Source: an uncultured Prevotellaceae bacterium
Lineage (GTDB): Bacteria > Bacteroidota > Bacteroidia > Bacteroidales > Bacteroidaceae
DNA length: 64,000 nt
Assembly (NCBI GenBank): GCA_902776935.1
Contig: CACYRS010000011.1
Span: 58,332-122,331, forward strand
Direction of reading: 5' to 3'
The notes under the pieces are model-generated. The model was not told the origin of the DNA and searched no databases. It saw nothing but the letters and a program-made list of their open reading frames with translations. Shown piece after piece: positions 48,554 to 62,754 of this stretch. A program made the position numbers and the translations under genes. Numbering within the stretch: position 1 is the first letter of the stretch; the number at the start of each line of letters is the position of its first letter.

Positions 48554-51424
48554 ATGAAGAAAACAATGCTCGCGTTCCTGCTTTTGGGCACGCTGTCTGC
48601 CAAAGGTGTAGACTTTCATATCAAGGACTATGGAGCCCAGTCGGACACGACGGTGCTCAGTACCAAGGCTATACAACAGGCCATTGATGCCTGTAGCGAG
48701 GCCGGGGGAGGCCGGGTTGTGGTGCCAGCAGGCCATTATAAGATAGGTACGATAGTGCTGAAGAGTCATGTGCATCTCTATTTGGAACATGGGGCGACGC
48801 TATACGGCAGCACGGATCTGAAAGACTATCTTCCGATGAAGTCAGACTATGTCTCGCTGCGGACTCATACCACAACCATCCAGCTCATCTATGCCGACAA
48901 AGTTAACGATGTGGTCATCAGCGGTTTTGGCACTATCGACGGCATGGGACGTGCGTTCAAGAAACTTTCGTGGAACGATGAGGGCATCACGCGACCCCAT
49001 CTGTTGCGCTTTATTCAGAGCGAGGATATCACCATCAAGGACATCACACTCCGTAACAGCGGCTGTTGGATGCAGCACTATCTGGCCTGCGACCGTCTGC
49101 ATATCGATGGTATAAAGGTCTTCAATCGCAACAACTTTAACAACGACGCCCTCGACTTGGACGGATGCCATGAGGTGGTGGTGACGAACATGATAGCTGA
49201 TAGTGATGACGACGGCATCACGCTGAAGAGCACATCGCCTCGAATGTGTGAAAACATCCGTATTTCCGACTGTGTGGTGTCAAGCCACTGCAATGCCGTC
49301 AAGTTGGGTACTGAGACTAACGGCGGCTTCCGTAACATTAACATCAGCGGCATCGTAGTGAAGCCCAGCAGCGACCAACAGGAGAAATTCTTCGGTCAGT
49401 GGATAGGCTCGTCGGCTATATCATTGGAGATTGTCGACGGAGGCACATTGGAAAATGTCAATGTCTCTGACTTCACCGTCGAGGGGACGGAGTCTCCTAT
49501 CTTTGTCCGCCTTGGTAATCGCGGGCGCGGCTATCTCATTCCCGAGCAAAACTTGCCTACCCGTAGCCTTTCCGACGGGGTCAACATGGAACGAATCATT
49601 CCCGTCAATCATGTGGGAAGTATCAATGGCATCCACCTGTCGAATATCCTGATTCGCAATGCCGGACGGATTGGGTGTAGCATCACGGGCTTGCCTGGCC
49701 ATCCTGTTGAAAACGTGTTCCTCTCCAATATTTCCATTCATCATCAAGGTGGTGTTACCTTCGACGAGTTGGCACAGATTGTCGACTCTGTGAAGGACGA
49801 GAAAGAGAAAGCCTATCCAGAGGCTACGATGTGGGGACCACTGCCTGCCAAAGGATTCTTTGTGCGACACGCCGTTGGTGTGGAGTTCTCGAATGTCTGT
49901 GTAGAGACAGAACAGCCCGATGTACGTCCTGACATTGTCCGTGAGGATGTCGACGTACCTGTATCGTGGGGAGACTTAGGCAACGGGATGTATCAGAACC
50001 CTTTGCTTAATGCCGATTTCTCTGACCCTGATGTCATCCACGTGGGCAACAGATATTATATGGTAGCATCCGATTTTCATTTCATGGGTATGCAGGTGCT
50101 GGAGTCGGAAGATATGGTGAACTGGCACTACGTCAGTCAGATATATCATCGCATCGATGAACCCGGGTGGAACGATAACCGGCATTATGCTGGTGGGGCG
50201 TGGGCACCCTCCATCCGCTATCACAACGGGCTGTACTATGTCTATTTCTGTACGCCCGATGAGGGGCTCTATATGTCGACGGCAAAGGATCCTCATGGTC
50301 CTTGGGCGCCACTCCATCTGGTGAAGCGGGTAGAGAAGTGGGAGGATCCCTGTCCTTTCTGGGATGACAACGGACAGGCATTCTTGGGACGGAGCCAGTA
50401 TGGTGCTGGGCCTATCATTGTCCATCGGATGTCGCCAGACGGTCACGAACTGCTTGATGACGGCATCACTGTCTATGAGGGACCTGTGGCTGAGGGTACG
50501 AAATGGCTTAAGCGCAATGGCTGGTACTATCTGATTATCCCTGAGGGGGGTGTCGGACAGGGTTGGCAGACCGTTCTTCGCGCTCGGAACATCTATGGCC
50601 CCTACGAGCGGAAGATTGTGCTCGAACAAGGCTCTACCCAGGTAAACGGCCCCCACCAAGGTGCTTTGGTCGATGCCCCTGACGGTTCTTGGTGGTTCTA
50701 TCATTTTCAGGAGACACCAGTCTTAGGTCGTGTGGTTCATCTGCAACCCGTTCATTGGCAGGATGACTGGCCACTGATGGGTGTCGACATCGATGGTAAT
50801 GGCATTGGGGAACCTGTCAGTGTCTGGAGAAAGCCCATTCTTTCAGCTACGTCTGTTTCTCAGAAGACTGGCGACGGTCTCCCACCACTCACACTCCAGA
50901 CCAGCGACGACTTTTCAGTCCCCACACTCGGACTGCAATGGCAGTGGAATCATAATCCCGACGATGCCCATTGGAGTCTTACAGAGCGTAAGGGTTGTCT
51001 CACTATCCATGCCCAAAAAGCCGATAACCTGAAAACGTGTCGCAATATGCTGACACAGAAGGTTATCGGCTATCAGAGCCAGAGCACCGTATTGCTGATT
51101 GCCGAGGGGAACTGCTTTGCTGGTCTGGCCTGTATCGGCAAACAGTTTCATGCTGTGGGTATCACGCCTGAGGGCATTGCCGTCGAGACGGATGGTAAAC
51201 TTCAACTACTTCAGAAAGGTCGTTTCAGTCGGCTGTGGCTACGTGTTACCAACGATTGCCCCCAGAATCGTCATCAGTTTGCCTACAGTACTGACGGCGA
51301 GCACTTTACCCCAATCGGCGAGTCCTTTCCGATGCGCTGGGGCTACTGGAAGGGAATCCGCACCGCCCTCTTCTGCTACGGCACCGACGGCAAAGCCTGT
51401 TTCGATAAGTTTATCCGGGAATAA
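48554..51424 (+). CDS. GH28-GH43 fusion glycoside hydrolase, exported
   Basis: Exported enzyme of 956 residues with two catalytic modules. After a signal peptide (about 1-17) residues about 20-455 form a GH28 right-handed beta-helix (polygalacturonase type): FHIKDYGAQSD, then GGGRVVVPAGHY, NNFNNDALDLDGC, ADSDDDGITLKS (Asp pair), SSHCNAVKLGTE. Residues about 475-760 form a GH43 five-bladed propeller: NADFSDPDVI (probable base Asp491), WEDPCPFW (Asp598), VYEGPVAEG (probable acid Glu642). A beta-sandwich (about 770-956) ends the protein, as in GH43 xylosidases and arabinosidases. It should act on pectin with xylose or arabinose side chains; the exact bond is unknown. No SusC/SusD or regulator is near, so it stands outside a polysaccharide-utilisation locus. 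No C-terminal type IX signal is seen. Confidence 0.88.
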   Translation: MKKTMLAFLLLGTLSAKGVDFHIKDYGAQSDTTVLSTKAIQQAIDACSEAGGGRVVVPAGHYKIGTIVLKSHVHLYLEHGATLYGSTDLKDYLPMKSDYVSLRTHTTTIQLIYADKVNDVVISGFGTIDGMGRAFKKLSWNDEGITRPHLLRFIQSEDITIKDITLRNSGCWMQHYLACDRLHIDGIKVFNRNNFNNDALDLDGCHEVVVTNMIADSDDDGITLKSTSPRMCENIRISDCVVSSHCNAVKLGTETNGGFRNINISGIVVKPSSDQQEKFFGQWIGSSAISLEIVDGGTLENVNVSDFTVEGTESPIFVRLGNRGRGYLIPEQNLPTRSLSDGVNMERIIPVNHVGSINGIHLSNILIRNAGRIGCSITGLPGHPVENVFLSNISIHHQGGVTFDELAQIVDSVKDEKEKAYPEATMWGPLPAKGFFVRHAVGVEFSNVCVETEQPDVRPDIVREDVDVPVSWGDLGNGMYQNPLLNADFSDPDVIHVGNRYYMVASDFHFMGMQVLESEDMVNWHYVSQIYHRIDEPGWNDNRHYAGGAWAPSIRYHNGLYYVYFCTPDEGLYMSTAKDPHGPWAPLHLVKRVEKWEDPCPFWDDNGQAFLGRSQYGAGPIIVHRMSPDGHELLDDGITVYEGPVAEGTKWLKRNGWYYLIIPEGGVGQGWQTVLRARNIYGPYERKIVLEQGSTQVNGPHQGALVDAPDGSWWFYHFQETPVLGRVVHLQPVHWQDDWPLMGVDIDGNGIGEPVSVWRKPILSATSVSQKTGDGLPPLTLQTSDDFSVPTLGLQWQWNHNPDDAHWSLTERKGCLTIHAQKADNLKTCRNMLTQKVIGYQSQSTVLLIAEGNCFAGLACIGKQFHAVGITPEGIAVETDGKLQLLQKGRFSRLWLRVTNDCPQNRHQFAYSTDGEHFTPIGESFPMRWGYWKGIRTALFCYGTDGKACFDKFIRE

Positions 51425-51455
51425 TATATCACCTCGTCATCATGGCATCACAATC

Positions 51456-52739
51456 TCACAATATATTCAGGAAGAGGGTGATGATTCCCGTATTTATGAA
51501 GTCTGCAAACATGGCGCCAATGATGGGGACGATGAGGAAAGGCTTGACGGTATAGCGGTATTTGTAACATACAGCACTCATGTTGGCCATCGCATTGGGG
51601 GTCGCGCCAAGACCGAATCCACACATGCCTGCACACAAGACTGCGGCATCATAATTGCGTCCTAACAAGGGGAATGCTACAATGTATGCAAACAATGCCA
51701 TCAACAGAACCTGAGACGCCAAGATAATGATCAATGGAAGGGCCAGACTTTGAAGTTTCCAGAGCCTTAGGGATATCATGGCCATTCCGAGGAACAAAGA
51801 AAGACAGATGTTGCCTACACTGATTATTCGCTCCATATCAAGCAACTTTTCAGCCTTCTCCCACTTATCACCTTCCTTGTAACTGACGAATCCTATCGTG
51901 TTGCGAACGATGGCGGCTAAGATCAAGGCACCAAAATATGTTGGGAACGTGATACCTGTCTTTGCGAACAGCCAACTTAATATGGTCCCAGCACCCATAA
52001 CCAGGATAATGCAATAAGAAGCCTTTGCATATTGCTGGAACTCCTGCTCGTTTGTGCTGATACGCTTTTCACGACCTGCAGGTGAAGCCTCGTCACTCTC
52101 GATACCAGCCATTGCAGGGTCAATCTCTTCATCTTGTGGTTGCATCTGTTCGTGAGTAAGTTTTGTGCGAATAATCCTCTCTGCCAATGGACCGCCTATC
52201 ATCGAACCTGCAATCAGGCCAAAGGTTGCAGCCGCCATGCCGATTGTTCCAGCACCATGCAGTCCCATTCCTTCGAGCACACCTGCAAATCCACCTGCTG
52301 TACCGTGTCCGCCTGTCATGGATATACTGCCAGCAGCCATACCAATCAAAGGATCAACACCCATCAACTTGGTGATTCCCATTGGCATTAAGTTCTGAAG
52401 GGCAATAATAACAACCAACAGGGTAAGCATGATTACCAGAAGTTTGCCACCTTGCTTTAATACCTTAAGATCACTCTGAAAACCAACGCTGGTAAAGAAA
52501 GCCAGCATAAAGACATCCTTCAGTGTACCATCGAATGATACTTCAACATCAAACCAAGCATATAGTATCAAGGTAATAAATGAAAAGATAATACCACCAC
52601 TTACAGGCGAGGGCACACAGAATTTCTGCAGAAAAGCAACCTTTCGCGTCAAAACCATACCGACAAGGAGGGCTAAGGCACCAATGCCGGCAGTCTGTAT
52701 CATATCCAGTTCAATACTTGTCATAGAAAAATTGATCAA
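51456..52739 (-). CDS. gltS: Sodium/glutamate symporter GltS
   Basis: Inner-membrane carrier of 427 residues with about ten to twelve helices. GltS marks are TRKVAFLQKFCVPSPVSGGI in the N-terminal part, SVGFQSDLKVLKQGGK, ISMTGGHGTAGGFAGVLE (the Gly-rich re-entrant loop of the ESS family), and CGFGLGATPNAMANM in the second repeat. It imports glutamate with Na+. A charged insertion around 215-235 (DEEIDPAMAGIESDEASPAG) is probably a cytoplasmic loop. The first ATG is used, but a start at the sixth codon (MTSIELDMIQ) is equally possible. It is transcribed toward the GH28-GH43 gene (31-bp gap) and divergently from glycerate kinase. Confidence 0.95.
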   Translation of the reverse strand: MINFSMTSIELDMIQTAGIGALALLVGMVLTRKVAFLQKFCVPSPVSGGIIFSFITLILYAWFDVEVSFDGTLKDVFMLAFFTSVGFQSDLKVLKQGGKLLVIMLTLLVVIIALQNLMPMGITKLMGVDPLIGMAAGSISMTGGHGTAGGFAGVLEGMGLHGAGTIGMAAATFGLIAGSMIGGPLAERIIRTKLTHEQMQPQDEEIDPAMAGIESDEASPAGREKRISTNEQEFQQYAKASYCIILVMGAGTILSWLFAKTGITFPTYFGALILAAIVRNTIGFVSYKEGDKWEKAEKLLDMERIISVGNICLSLFLGMAMISLRLWKLQSLALPLIIILASQVLLMALFAYIVAFPLLGRNYDAAVLCAGMCGFGLGATPNAMANMSAVCYKYRYTVKPFLIVPIIGAMFADFINTGIITLFLNIL

Positions 52740-52767
52740 AAACCGATTATGTGAACTGCATCTTTTG

Positions 52768-52775
52768 CAAAATTA
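52768..52775 (-). promoter_or_regulatory. -7 element of gltS
   Basis: TAATTTTG on the minus strand, 28 nt before the first gltS ATG. No clear -33 element. Confidence 0.45.
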
Positions 52776-52870
52776 CACTTTTTATTCTAAAAACCTACAT
52801 ATAGATTGCACTTTTTGGTAGATTTAACAAGAACTTTCGTTTATTCGCTCATTATGCCAGATATTATTTG

Positions 52871-52878
52871 TATTTTTG
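52871..52878 (+). promoter_or_regulatory. -7 element of the glycerate kinase gene, abutting the start codon
   Basis: TATTTTTG ends 4 nt before ATG 52883, so the mRNA is predicted to begin at or beside the start codon. The -33 element is not obvious. Confidence 0.5.
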
Positions 52879-52882
52879 CAGC

Positions 52883-53929
52883 ATGAAGATAGTTATCGCA
52901 ATAGATTCATTCAAGGGATGCCTCAGTTCAAAGGAAGCTAACGAGGCTGCGGCAGAGGGTATCAGGAAGGTTTATCCTGATGCAGAGATTATCAAGGTGC
53001 CTGTAAGTGATGGCGGTGAGGGGTATATGGAAGCTTTCCACGCTGCTATTGGAGGCAAGTTGGAGGAAGTGATGGTGAGAGACCCGCTGATGCGCCCCGT
53101 TACAGCGAAATATCTGCTGCAAGGCGAGACGGCTGTGATTGAGATTGCCCAGGCCAGTGGTCTGACCCTGCTGACAAAGGAAGAGCGCAACCCGATGGTA
53201 GCGACGAGCTATGGTACTGGTCAACTGGTGGCTGACGCTGTGCGCAAGGGGGCGAGACACATTATCATTGGTCTTGGTGGCAGTGCGACAAGCGATGCCG
53301 GCATAGGCATGCTCAAAGCTCTAATCTCAGCCTTTACCAAACATGGCCAGTGGGATGACATCACAGCCTTCAAGGATGTCACGTTCACCATCGCCTCAGA
53401 TGTAAAGAATCCGCTTTGTGGCGAGAAGGGAGCAGCTCATGTCTTTGCCCCTCAGAAGGGCGCAACACCAGAGATGGTGCTTCGCCTAGACGAACGAGCC
53501 AGAAAATTTGCAGAGCTGTCTGCCAGACATTTCGGCTTTGACCGTTCACAGATGCCAGGCGCTGGTGCCGCTGGCGGACTAGGTTATGCCTTTCTGCAAT
53601 ATCTCGATGCTAAAAGCATGTCTGGCATCCAATTGCTGCTTGATACGATCCATTTCAAAGAGCTGGCTAAAGAAGCCGACCTCATCATTACAGGCGAGGG
53701 TTCTGCCGATCGTCAGACGCTGATGGGAAAATTACCTATGGGAATACTTGAACAAGCCGGATCTGTTCCCGTTTTTCTGATTGCGGGCAGGATAAGTGAC
53801 CGTGAAGAGTTGTTGAATGCAGGCTTCGCCCGTGTAGATTGTATCAATCCGCCAGGCATCTCCCTTGAAGAAGCCATGCGCAAGGAGGTGGCTCAACAAA
53901 ACATCCGCAAGCTGGCTACAACTTTCTAA
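52883..53929 (+). CDS. glxK: Glycerate kinase (GlxK/GarK family)
   Basis: Cytoplasmic kinase of 348 residues that phosphorylates D-glycerate. It begins MKIVIAIDSFKGCLSSKEA. Family segments are IIKVPVSDGGEGYMEAF, ASGLTLLTKEERNPMVATSYGTG in part (NPMVATSYGTG), IIGLGGSATSDAGIGML, MPGAGAAGGLGYAFL and LIITGEGSADRQTLMGKLP. The frame extends five codons further upstream, but those codons overlap the -7 promoter element, so ATG 52883 is the start. It is monocistronic; a bidirectional terminator separates it from rpoC. Confidence 0.93.
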   Translation: MKIVIAIDSFKGCLSSKEANEAAAEGIRKVYPDAEIIKVPVSDGGEGYMEAFHAAIGGKLEEVMVRDPLMRPVTAKYLLQGETAVIEIAQASGLTLLTKEERNPMVATSYGTGQLVADAVRKGARHIIIGLGGSATSDAGIGMLKALISAFTKHGQWDDITAFKDVTFTIASDVKNPLCGEKGAAHVFAPQKGATPEMVLRLDERARKFAELSARHFGFDRSQMPGAGAAGGLGYAFLQYLDAKSMSGIQLLLDTIHFKELAKEADLIITGEGSADRQTLMGKLPMGILEQAGSVPVFLIAGRISDREELLNAGFARVDCINPPGISLEEAMRKEVAQQNIRKLATTF

Positions 53930-53958
53930 CTTTTGCAAATAATCCGATCAGAAAATAA

Positions 53959-53990
53959 AATCCCCGAGTTGCATCAACAACCCGGGGATT
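53959..53990 (+). terminator. Bidirectional terminator between glycerate kinase and rpoC
   Basis: AATCCCCG-x-GTTG pairs with CAAC-x-CGGGGATT with one mismatch. It is flanked by A-rich sequence upstream and AT-rich sequence downstream, which becomes T-rich on the minus strand. Confidence 0.88.
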
Positions 53991-54012
53991 AAATTATAGT
54001 AGAATTATTATT

Positions 54013-58347
<4,335 letters not shown>

Positions 58348-58383
58348 AATTTACTCTTTTACTTTTTTACCTTTTTACCTTTA
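58348..58383 (-). repeat. GTAA-phased tandem repeat filling the rpoB-rpoC spacer
   Basis: In the gene direction the 36 nt read TAAAGGTAAAAAG GTAAAAAAGTAAAAGA GTAAATT. GTAA recurs four times at an exact 8-nt period and ends next to the rpoC ATG. It is the same type as the ruvA-sprA spacer. Confidence 0.8.
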
Positions 58384-61300
58384 TTAGTCCATCGTGATGC
58401 TGAGACCCAGACCGCGAAGCTCGTGCAACAGCACGTTGAGCGACTCAGGAATACCTGGTGTAGGCATGGGCTCACCCTTAACGATTGCCTCGTAAGCCTT
58501 AGAACGGCCTACTGTATCATCAGACTTGATGGTCAGAATTTCCTGAAGCACATGGCTGGCACCGAATGCCTCAAGAGCCCAGACCTCCATCTCTCCGAAA
58601 CGCTGGCCACCGAACTGTGCCTTACCTCCGAGAGGCTGTTGAGTGATAAGACTGTACGGACCGATAGAACGGGCGTGCATCTTATCCTCTACCATGTGAC
58701 CGAGCTTGAGGAAGTAGGTGATACCTACTGTTGCAGGCTGGTCGAAACGCTCACCTGTCTCACCATCATAGAGGTGGGTAGAGCAAAGACGAGGCAAACC
58801 TGCCTTGTCAGTCCATTCGGCAAGGTCATCGAGCTTAGCACCGTCAAAGATAGGAGTAGCGAACTTCACGCCAAGACGCTTACCGGCAGCACCGAGGATT
58901 GCCTCGAAGATCTGACCGAGGTTCATACGTGAAGGCACACCCAGAGGGTTAAGTACCAGGTCTACAGGACGTCCATCCTCGAGGAATGGCATATCCTCCT
59001 GACGTACCACCTTAGAAACGATACCCTTGTTACCGTGACGACCGGCAAGCTTATCACCAACACCGATCTTACGTTTCTTGGCAACATATACCTTAGCCAT
59101 CTGCAGGATACCCGAAGGCAGCTCGTCACCAATAGTGATGGCAAACTTACGACGTTTCATCTCTGCATCGAGCAGCTTGTATTTCTTCATGAAGTTGATA
59201 ATCAGCTGGGCTATCAACTTATTCTTCTCTTCATCATTTGTCCAGTTGCTGATCTGAACATCACCATACTCGAGGTTCTTCAGGGCTGTCATAGTGAACT
59301 TTGCACCCTTGCTGATAACCTCAGCACCAGTGTAGTCCTTCACACCATTAGATGTCTTACCCTTTGTAAGCTCAGCGAGCTTGTCGAGCAGGATGTCCTT
59401 CAGGTCATCAACCTTTGCCTCGTACTCCTCGTCGATCTTCTTCAGCGTGATCTTATCCTGCTGTTTAGACTTACGGTCCTTGATGGCACGGGCAAACATC
59501 TTCTTGTCGATAACGACACCGGTCAGTGATGGGTTAGCCTTCAGAGAAGAGTCCTTGACATCACCTGCCTTGTCACCGAAGATGGCACGGAGAAGCTTCT
59601 CCTCAGGTGAAGGATCACTCTCTCCCTTAGGAGAAATCTTACCGATAAGGATATCACCTGGCTCAACACGAGCACCAACACGGATAACACCATTGTCATC
59701 GAGATCCTTTGTTGCTTCTTCACTGACATTTGGAATATCTGCTGTAAACTCCTCTACACCACGCTTTGTCTCACGAACGTCGAGAGAGTACTCGTCTACA
59801 TGAACAGATGTCAGGATATCCTCGCGAACGATACGCTCGTTGAGCACGATAGCATCCTCATAGTTGTAACCCTTCCAAGGCATGTATGCCACAAGAAGGT
59901 TACGACCCAATGCGAGCTCACCATTCTCAGTGGCATAACCCTCTGTAAGGATGTCACCCTTCTTCACTCGCTGACCCTTGTTACAGATAGGACGCAGGTC
60001 GATAGTCATATTCTGGTTGGTACGACGGAACTTAGAGATACGATACTCCTTCAGAGCTGGCTCAAAGCTTACGAACTCCTCCTCGTCAGTACGATCGTAG
60101 AGGATACGGATGGTTGTGGCATCAACATACTCTACAACACCGTCGCCCTCAGCGGTAACCATTGTACGTGAGTTCTCACATACCTGCTTCTCAATACCGG
60201 TACCTACTATAGGAGCCTCGTTGTGAAGCAGAGGTACTGCCTGGCGCATCATGTTAGATCCCATCAGCGCACGGTGAGCATCATCGTGCTCGAGGAATGG
60301 GATAAGTGATGCAGCGATAGAGGCAATCTGCTGTGGAGAAACGTCCATCAGGTCTACATCTGTTGGAGGAACCACGGGGAAGTCAGCATCCTGACGACAC
60401 TTAACGACCTTACGAATAAATGTACCGTCATCGTTCAGAGGTGCATTACCCTGTCCGATAACGTGCTCTGACTCTTCCTCTGCAGTCAGGTAAACGATAT
60501 CATCGTTATTCAGGTTGGCAACCCCGTTCTCCACCTTACGGTATGGAGTCTGGATGAAGCCGAGTTCATTAATCTTTGCATATACACAGAGAGATGAGAT
60601 AAGACCGATGTTAGGTCCTTCAGGGCTCTCAATAGGACAGAGACGTCCGTAGTGTGTATAGTGTACGTCGCGCACCTCGAAACCAGCACGCTCACGAGAC
60701 AGTCCACCAGGACCCAGGGCTGAGAGACGGCGCTTGTGCGTTACCTCGGCCAGAGGGTTAGTCTGATCCATGAACTGTGACAATGGGTTTGTTCCGAAGA
60801 ACGAGTTGATGACGCTAGAGATTGTCTTTGCATTAATCAGATCCATAGGTGTGAACACCTCATTATCGCGAACGTTCATACGCTCACGGATGGTGCGGCT
60901 CATACGTGCCAGACCGATAGAGAACTGATTGGAGAGCTGCTCACCTACCGTACGCACGCGACGGTTAGAGAGGTGGTCGATATCATCGACAGCAGCCTTT
61001 GAGTTGATCAGCTGGATAAGATACTTGATAATCTCGATAATGTCCTCCTTAGTAAGTACGCGGACATCCATATCAGTATCCAGATTCAGCTTCTTATTGA
61101 TACGGTAACGGCCTACGTCACCCAGATCGTAACGCTTATCAGAGAAGAAGAGGTTCTGGATAACCTCACGTGCGCTGGCATCATCGGCAGGATCTGCATT
61201 ACGCAGCTGACGATATATGTAAAGCACTGCCTCCTTCTCAGAGTTACTTGGATCCTTTGCCAGCGTGTTGAAGATGATGGAATAGTCCTGTGCTACCTGT

Positions 61301-62196
61301 TCATCCTTGTGAACAAGGATAGTCGGTGCGCCGCTCTCGAGGATATCCATCATATTCTCATCTGTAATCTCAGTCTCACGCTCCATGATAACTTCGTTAC
61401 GCTCGATAGATACTACCTCACCTGTATCCTCATCAACGAAGTCCTCATTCCAGCTCTTAAGTACACGTGCAGCAAGCTTGCAGCCCACAACAGCCTTCAG
61501 AGCCTTCTTGTTGACCTTAACCTCCTCAGCGAGGTTGAAGATCTCAAGGATGTCTTTATCAGCTTCAAATCCGATGGCACGTAACAGTGTTGTTACAGGC
61601 AACTTCTTCTTACGGTCAATGTATGCGTACATCACATTATTGATGTCAGTAGCAAACTCGATCCAAGAACCCTTGAACGGAATGATACGTGCAGAGTAGA
61701 GCAGTGAACCATTAGCATGGGTGTTCTGTCCGAAGAACACACCAGGGGAACGGTGCAACTGAGATACTACAACACGCTCAGCGCCATTGATAACGAAAGT
61801 ACCATTAGCGGTCATGTATGGGATAGGACCAAGGAAAACATCCTGAATCACTGTACCGAAATCCTCATGATCAGGATCAGTGCAATACAGTTTCAACTTA
61901 GCCTTCAGGGGTACGCTATATGTGAGTCCGCGCTCCAGACACTCATCAATGGTGTAGCGAGGCGGATCAATATAATAATCCAGGAACTCAAGAACGAAAT
62001 TATTACGTGTGTCGGTGATAGGGAAGTTCTCTGCGAACACCTTATACAGGCCGTCATTCTTGCGTTCCTCAGGCGGAGTGTCCAACTGCAGGAAGTCTTT
62101 GAACGACTTTAATTGCACATCAAGGAAATCCGGGAACGGCAATGGATTCTTGACGCTGCCAAAGTTTACTCTGTTATCAATTTTCTTTGAAGCCAT
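58384..62196 (-). CDS. rpoB: RNA polymerase beta subunit
   Basis: Complete 1270-residue beta subunit. The rifampicin-binding segment reads [20 protein letters not shown], with the Asp, His and Ser of susceptible enzymes in place. It continues [21 protein letters not shown] in family fashion (landmark [15 protein letters not shown]). The C-terminal part has [16 protein letters not shown], and KPEEM-like elements give way to [19 protein letters not shown]. It pairs with RpoC to form the catalytic core. It lies 128 bp downstream of rplL, with an attenuator-like hairpin in between, as in the enteric rplL-rpoB spacer. Confidence 0.98.
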   Translation of the reverse strand: MASKKIDNRVNFGSVKNPLPFPDFLDVQLKSFKDFLQLDTPPEERKNDGLYKVFAENFPITDTRNNFVLEFLDYYIDPPRYTIDECLERGLTYSVPLKAKLKLYCTDPDHEDFGTVIQDVFLGPIPYMTANGTFVINGAERVVVSQLHRSPGVFFGQNTHANGSLLYSARIIPFKGSWIEFATDINNVMYAYIDRKKKLPVTTLLRAIGFEADKDILEIFNLAEEVKVNKKALKAVVGCKLAARVLKSWNEDFVDEDTGEVVSIERNEVIMERETEITDENMMDILESGAPTILVHKDEQVAQDYSIIFNTLAKDPSNSEKEAVLYIYRQLRNADPADDASAREVIQNLFFSDKRYDLGDVGRYRINKKLNLDTDMDVRVLTKEDIIEIIKYLIQLINSKAAVDDIDHLSNRRVRTVGEQLSNQFSIGLARMSRTIRERMNVRDNEVFTPMDLINAKTISSVINSFFGTNPLSQFMDQTNPLAEVTHKRRLSALGPGGLSRERAGFEVRDVHYTHYGRLCPIESPEGPNIGLISSLCVYAKINELGFIQTPYRKVENGVANLNNDDIVYLTAEEESEHVIGQGNAPLNDDGTFIRKVVKCRQDADFPVVPPTDVDLMDVSPQQIASIAASLIPFLEHDDAHRALMGSNMMRQAVPLLHNEAPIVGTGIEKQVCENSRTMVTAEGDGVVEYVDATTIRILYDRTDEEEFVSFEPALKEYRISKFRRTNQNMTIDLRPICNKGQRVKKGDILTEGYATENGELALGRNLLVAYMPWKGYNYEDAIVLNERIVREDILTSVHVDEYSLDVRETKRGVEEFTADIPNVSEEATKDLDDNGVIRVGARVEPGDILIGKISPKGESDPSPEEKLLRAIFGDKAGDVKDSSLKANPSLTGVVIDKKMFARAIKDRKSKQQDKITLKKIDEEYEAKVDDLKDILLDKLAELTKGKTSNGVKDYTGAEVISKGAKFTMTALKNLEYGDVQISNWTNDEEKNKLIAQLIINFMKKYKLLDAEMKRRKFAITIGDELPSGILQMAKVYVAKKRKIGVGDKLAGRHGNKGIVSKVVRQEDMPFLEDGRPVDLVLNPLGVPSRMNLGQIFEAILGAAGKRLGVKFATPIFDGAKLDDLAEWTDKAGLPRLCSTHLYDGETGERFDQPATVGITYFLKLGHMVEDKMHARSIGPYSLITQQPLGGKAQFGGQRFGEMEVWALEAFGASHVLQEILTIKSDDTVGRSKAYEAIVKGEPMPTPGIPESLNVLLHELRGLGLSITMD

Positions 62197-62230
62197 AAAT
62201 TAAATATTTCCAGATAATCTAGTGTGAAAA

Positions 62231-62272
62231 CAAGAAAAAGGTCGGGAACCCTCTACTGGAGAGCTCCCAACC
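62231..62272 (-). terminator. Attenuator-like hairpin between rplL and rpoB
   Basis: On the minus strand an interrupted hairpin (GGT-x-GGGA-xxx-CTC pairing with GAG-xxx-TCCC-x-ACC; 62240-62272) is followed by CTTTTTCTTGTTTTC. Partial termination here would lower rpoBC relative to ribosomal protein mRNA. The stem has mismatches, so strength is uncertain. Confidence 0.6.
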
Positions 62273-62324
62273 ATAATCAGTATTGTTGTGCGCGCTCGGC
62301 TTTGCCGCTTGGCTCTGCCAAGAA

Positions 62325-62705
62325 TTATTTCAGCTCAACCTCGGCACCAGCCTCTTCGATAGCCTTCTTCAAGTTCTCTGCCTCTTCCTTAGAGAGACCC
62401 TCCTTAACGGTAGCAGGAGCACCGTCAACGAGATCCTTTGCCTCCTTAAGACCAAGGCCACAAGCCTCCTTAACGGCCTTTACAACCTGGAGCTTAGCAG
62501 CACCTGCAGACTTCAGAACAACGTCGAATGAAGTCTTCTCTTCAGCAGCGGCCTCAGCGCCACCAGCTGCAGGACCAGCAGCTACAGCAACGGCTGCAGC
62601 AGCAGGCTCAATTCCATACTCGTCCTTCAGGACTGTTGCCAACTCGTTTACTTCTTTCACTGTGAGGTTAACCAACTCCTCAGCAATAGCTTTAATATCT
62701 GCCAT
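62325..62705 (-). CDS. rplL: 50S ribosomal protein L7/L12
   Basis: Full-length L7/L12 (126 aa), the flexible stalk protein that recruits translation GTPases. The N-terminal dimerisation helices ([21 protein letters not shown], landmark only in part) are followed by an Ala-rich hinge ([22 protein letters not shown] region, about 35-57). The globular C-terminal domain has [19 protein letters not shown] and [20 protein letters not shown]. It lies 49 bp after rplJ and presumably is translated in excess. Biased codons fit high expression. Confidence 0.98.
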   Translation of the reverse strand: MADIKAIAEELVNLTVKEVNELATVLKDEYGIEPAAAAVAVAAGPAAGGAEAAAEEKTSFDVVLKSAGAAKLQVVKAVKEACGLGLKEAKDLVDGAPATVKEGLSKEEAENLKKAIEEAGAEVELK

Positions 62706-62754
62706 TTTATTTAAAATTTTAATTGTTTTTTAATGTTAATGTTACTTTTTTCGC

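Noticed and set aside
45215-51424. Prophage or complete phage satellite
   Set aside because: Only the primase-helicase and HU-like gene fit; there is no integrase, repressor, capsid, terminase or tRNA-type attachment site.
48554-51424. Type IX secretion of the GH28-GH43 enzyme, suggested by sprA in the window
   Set aside because: The C-terminus completes a beta-sandwich domain and shows no typical type IX sorting domain.
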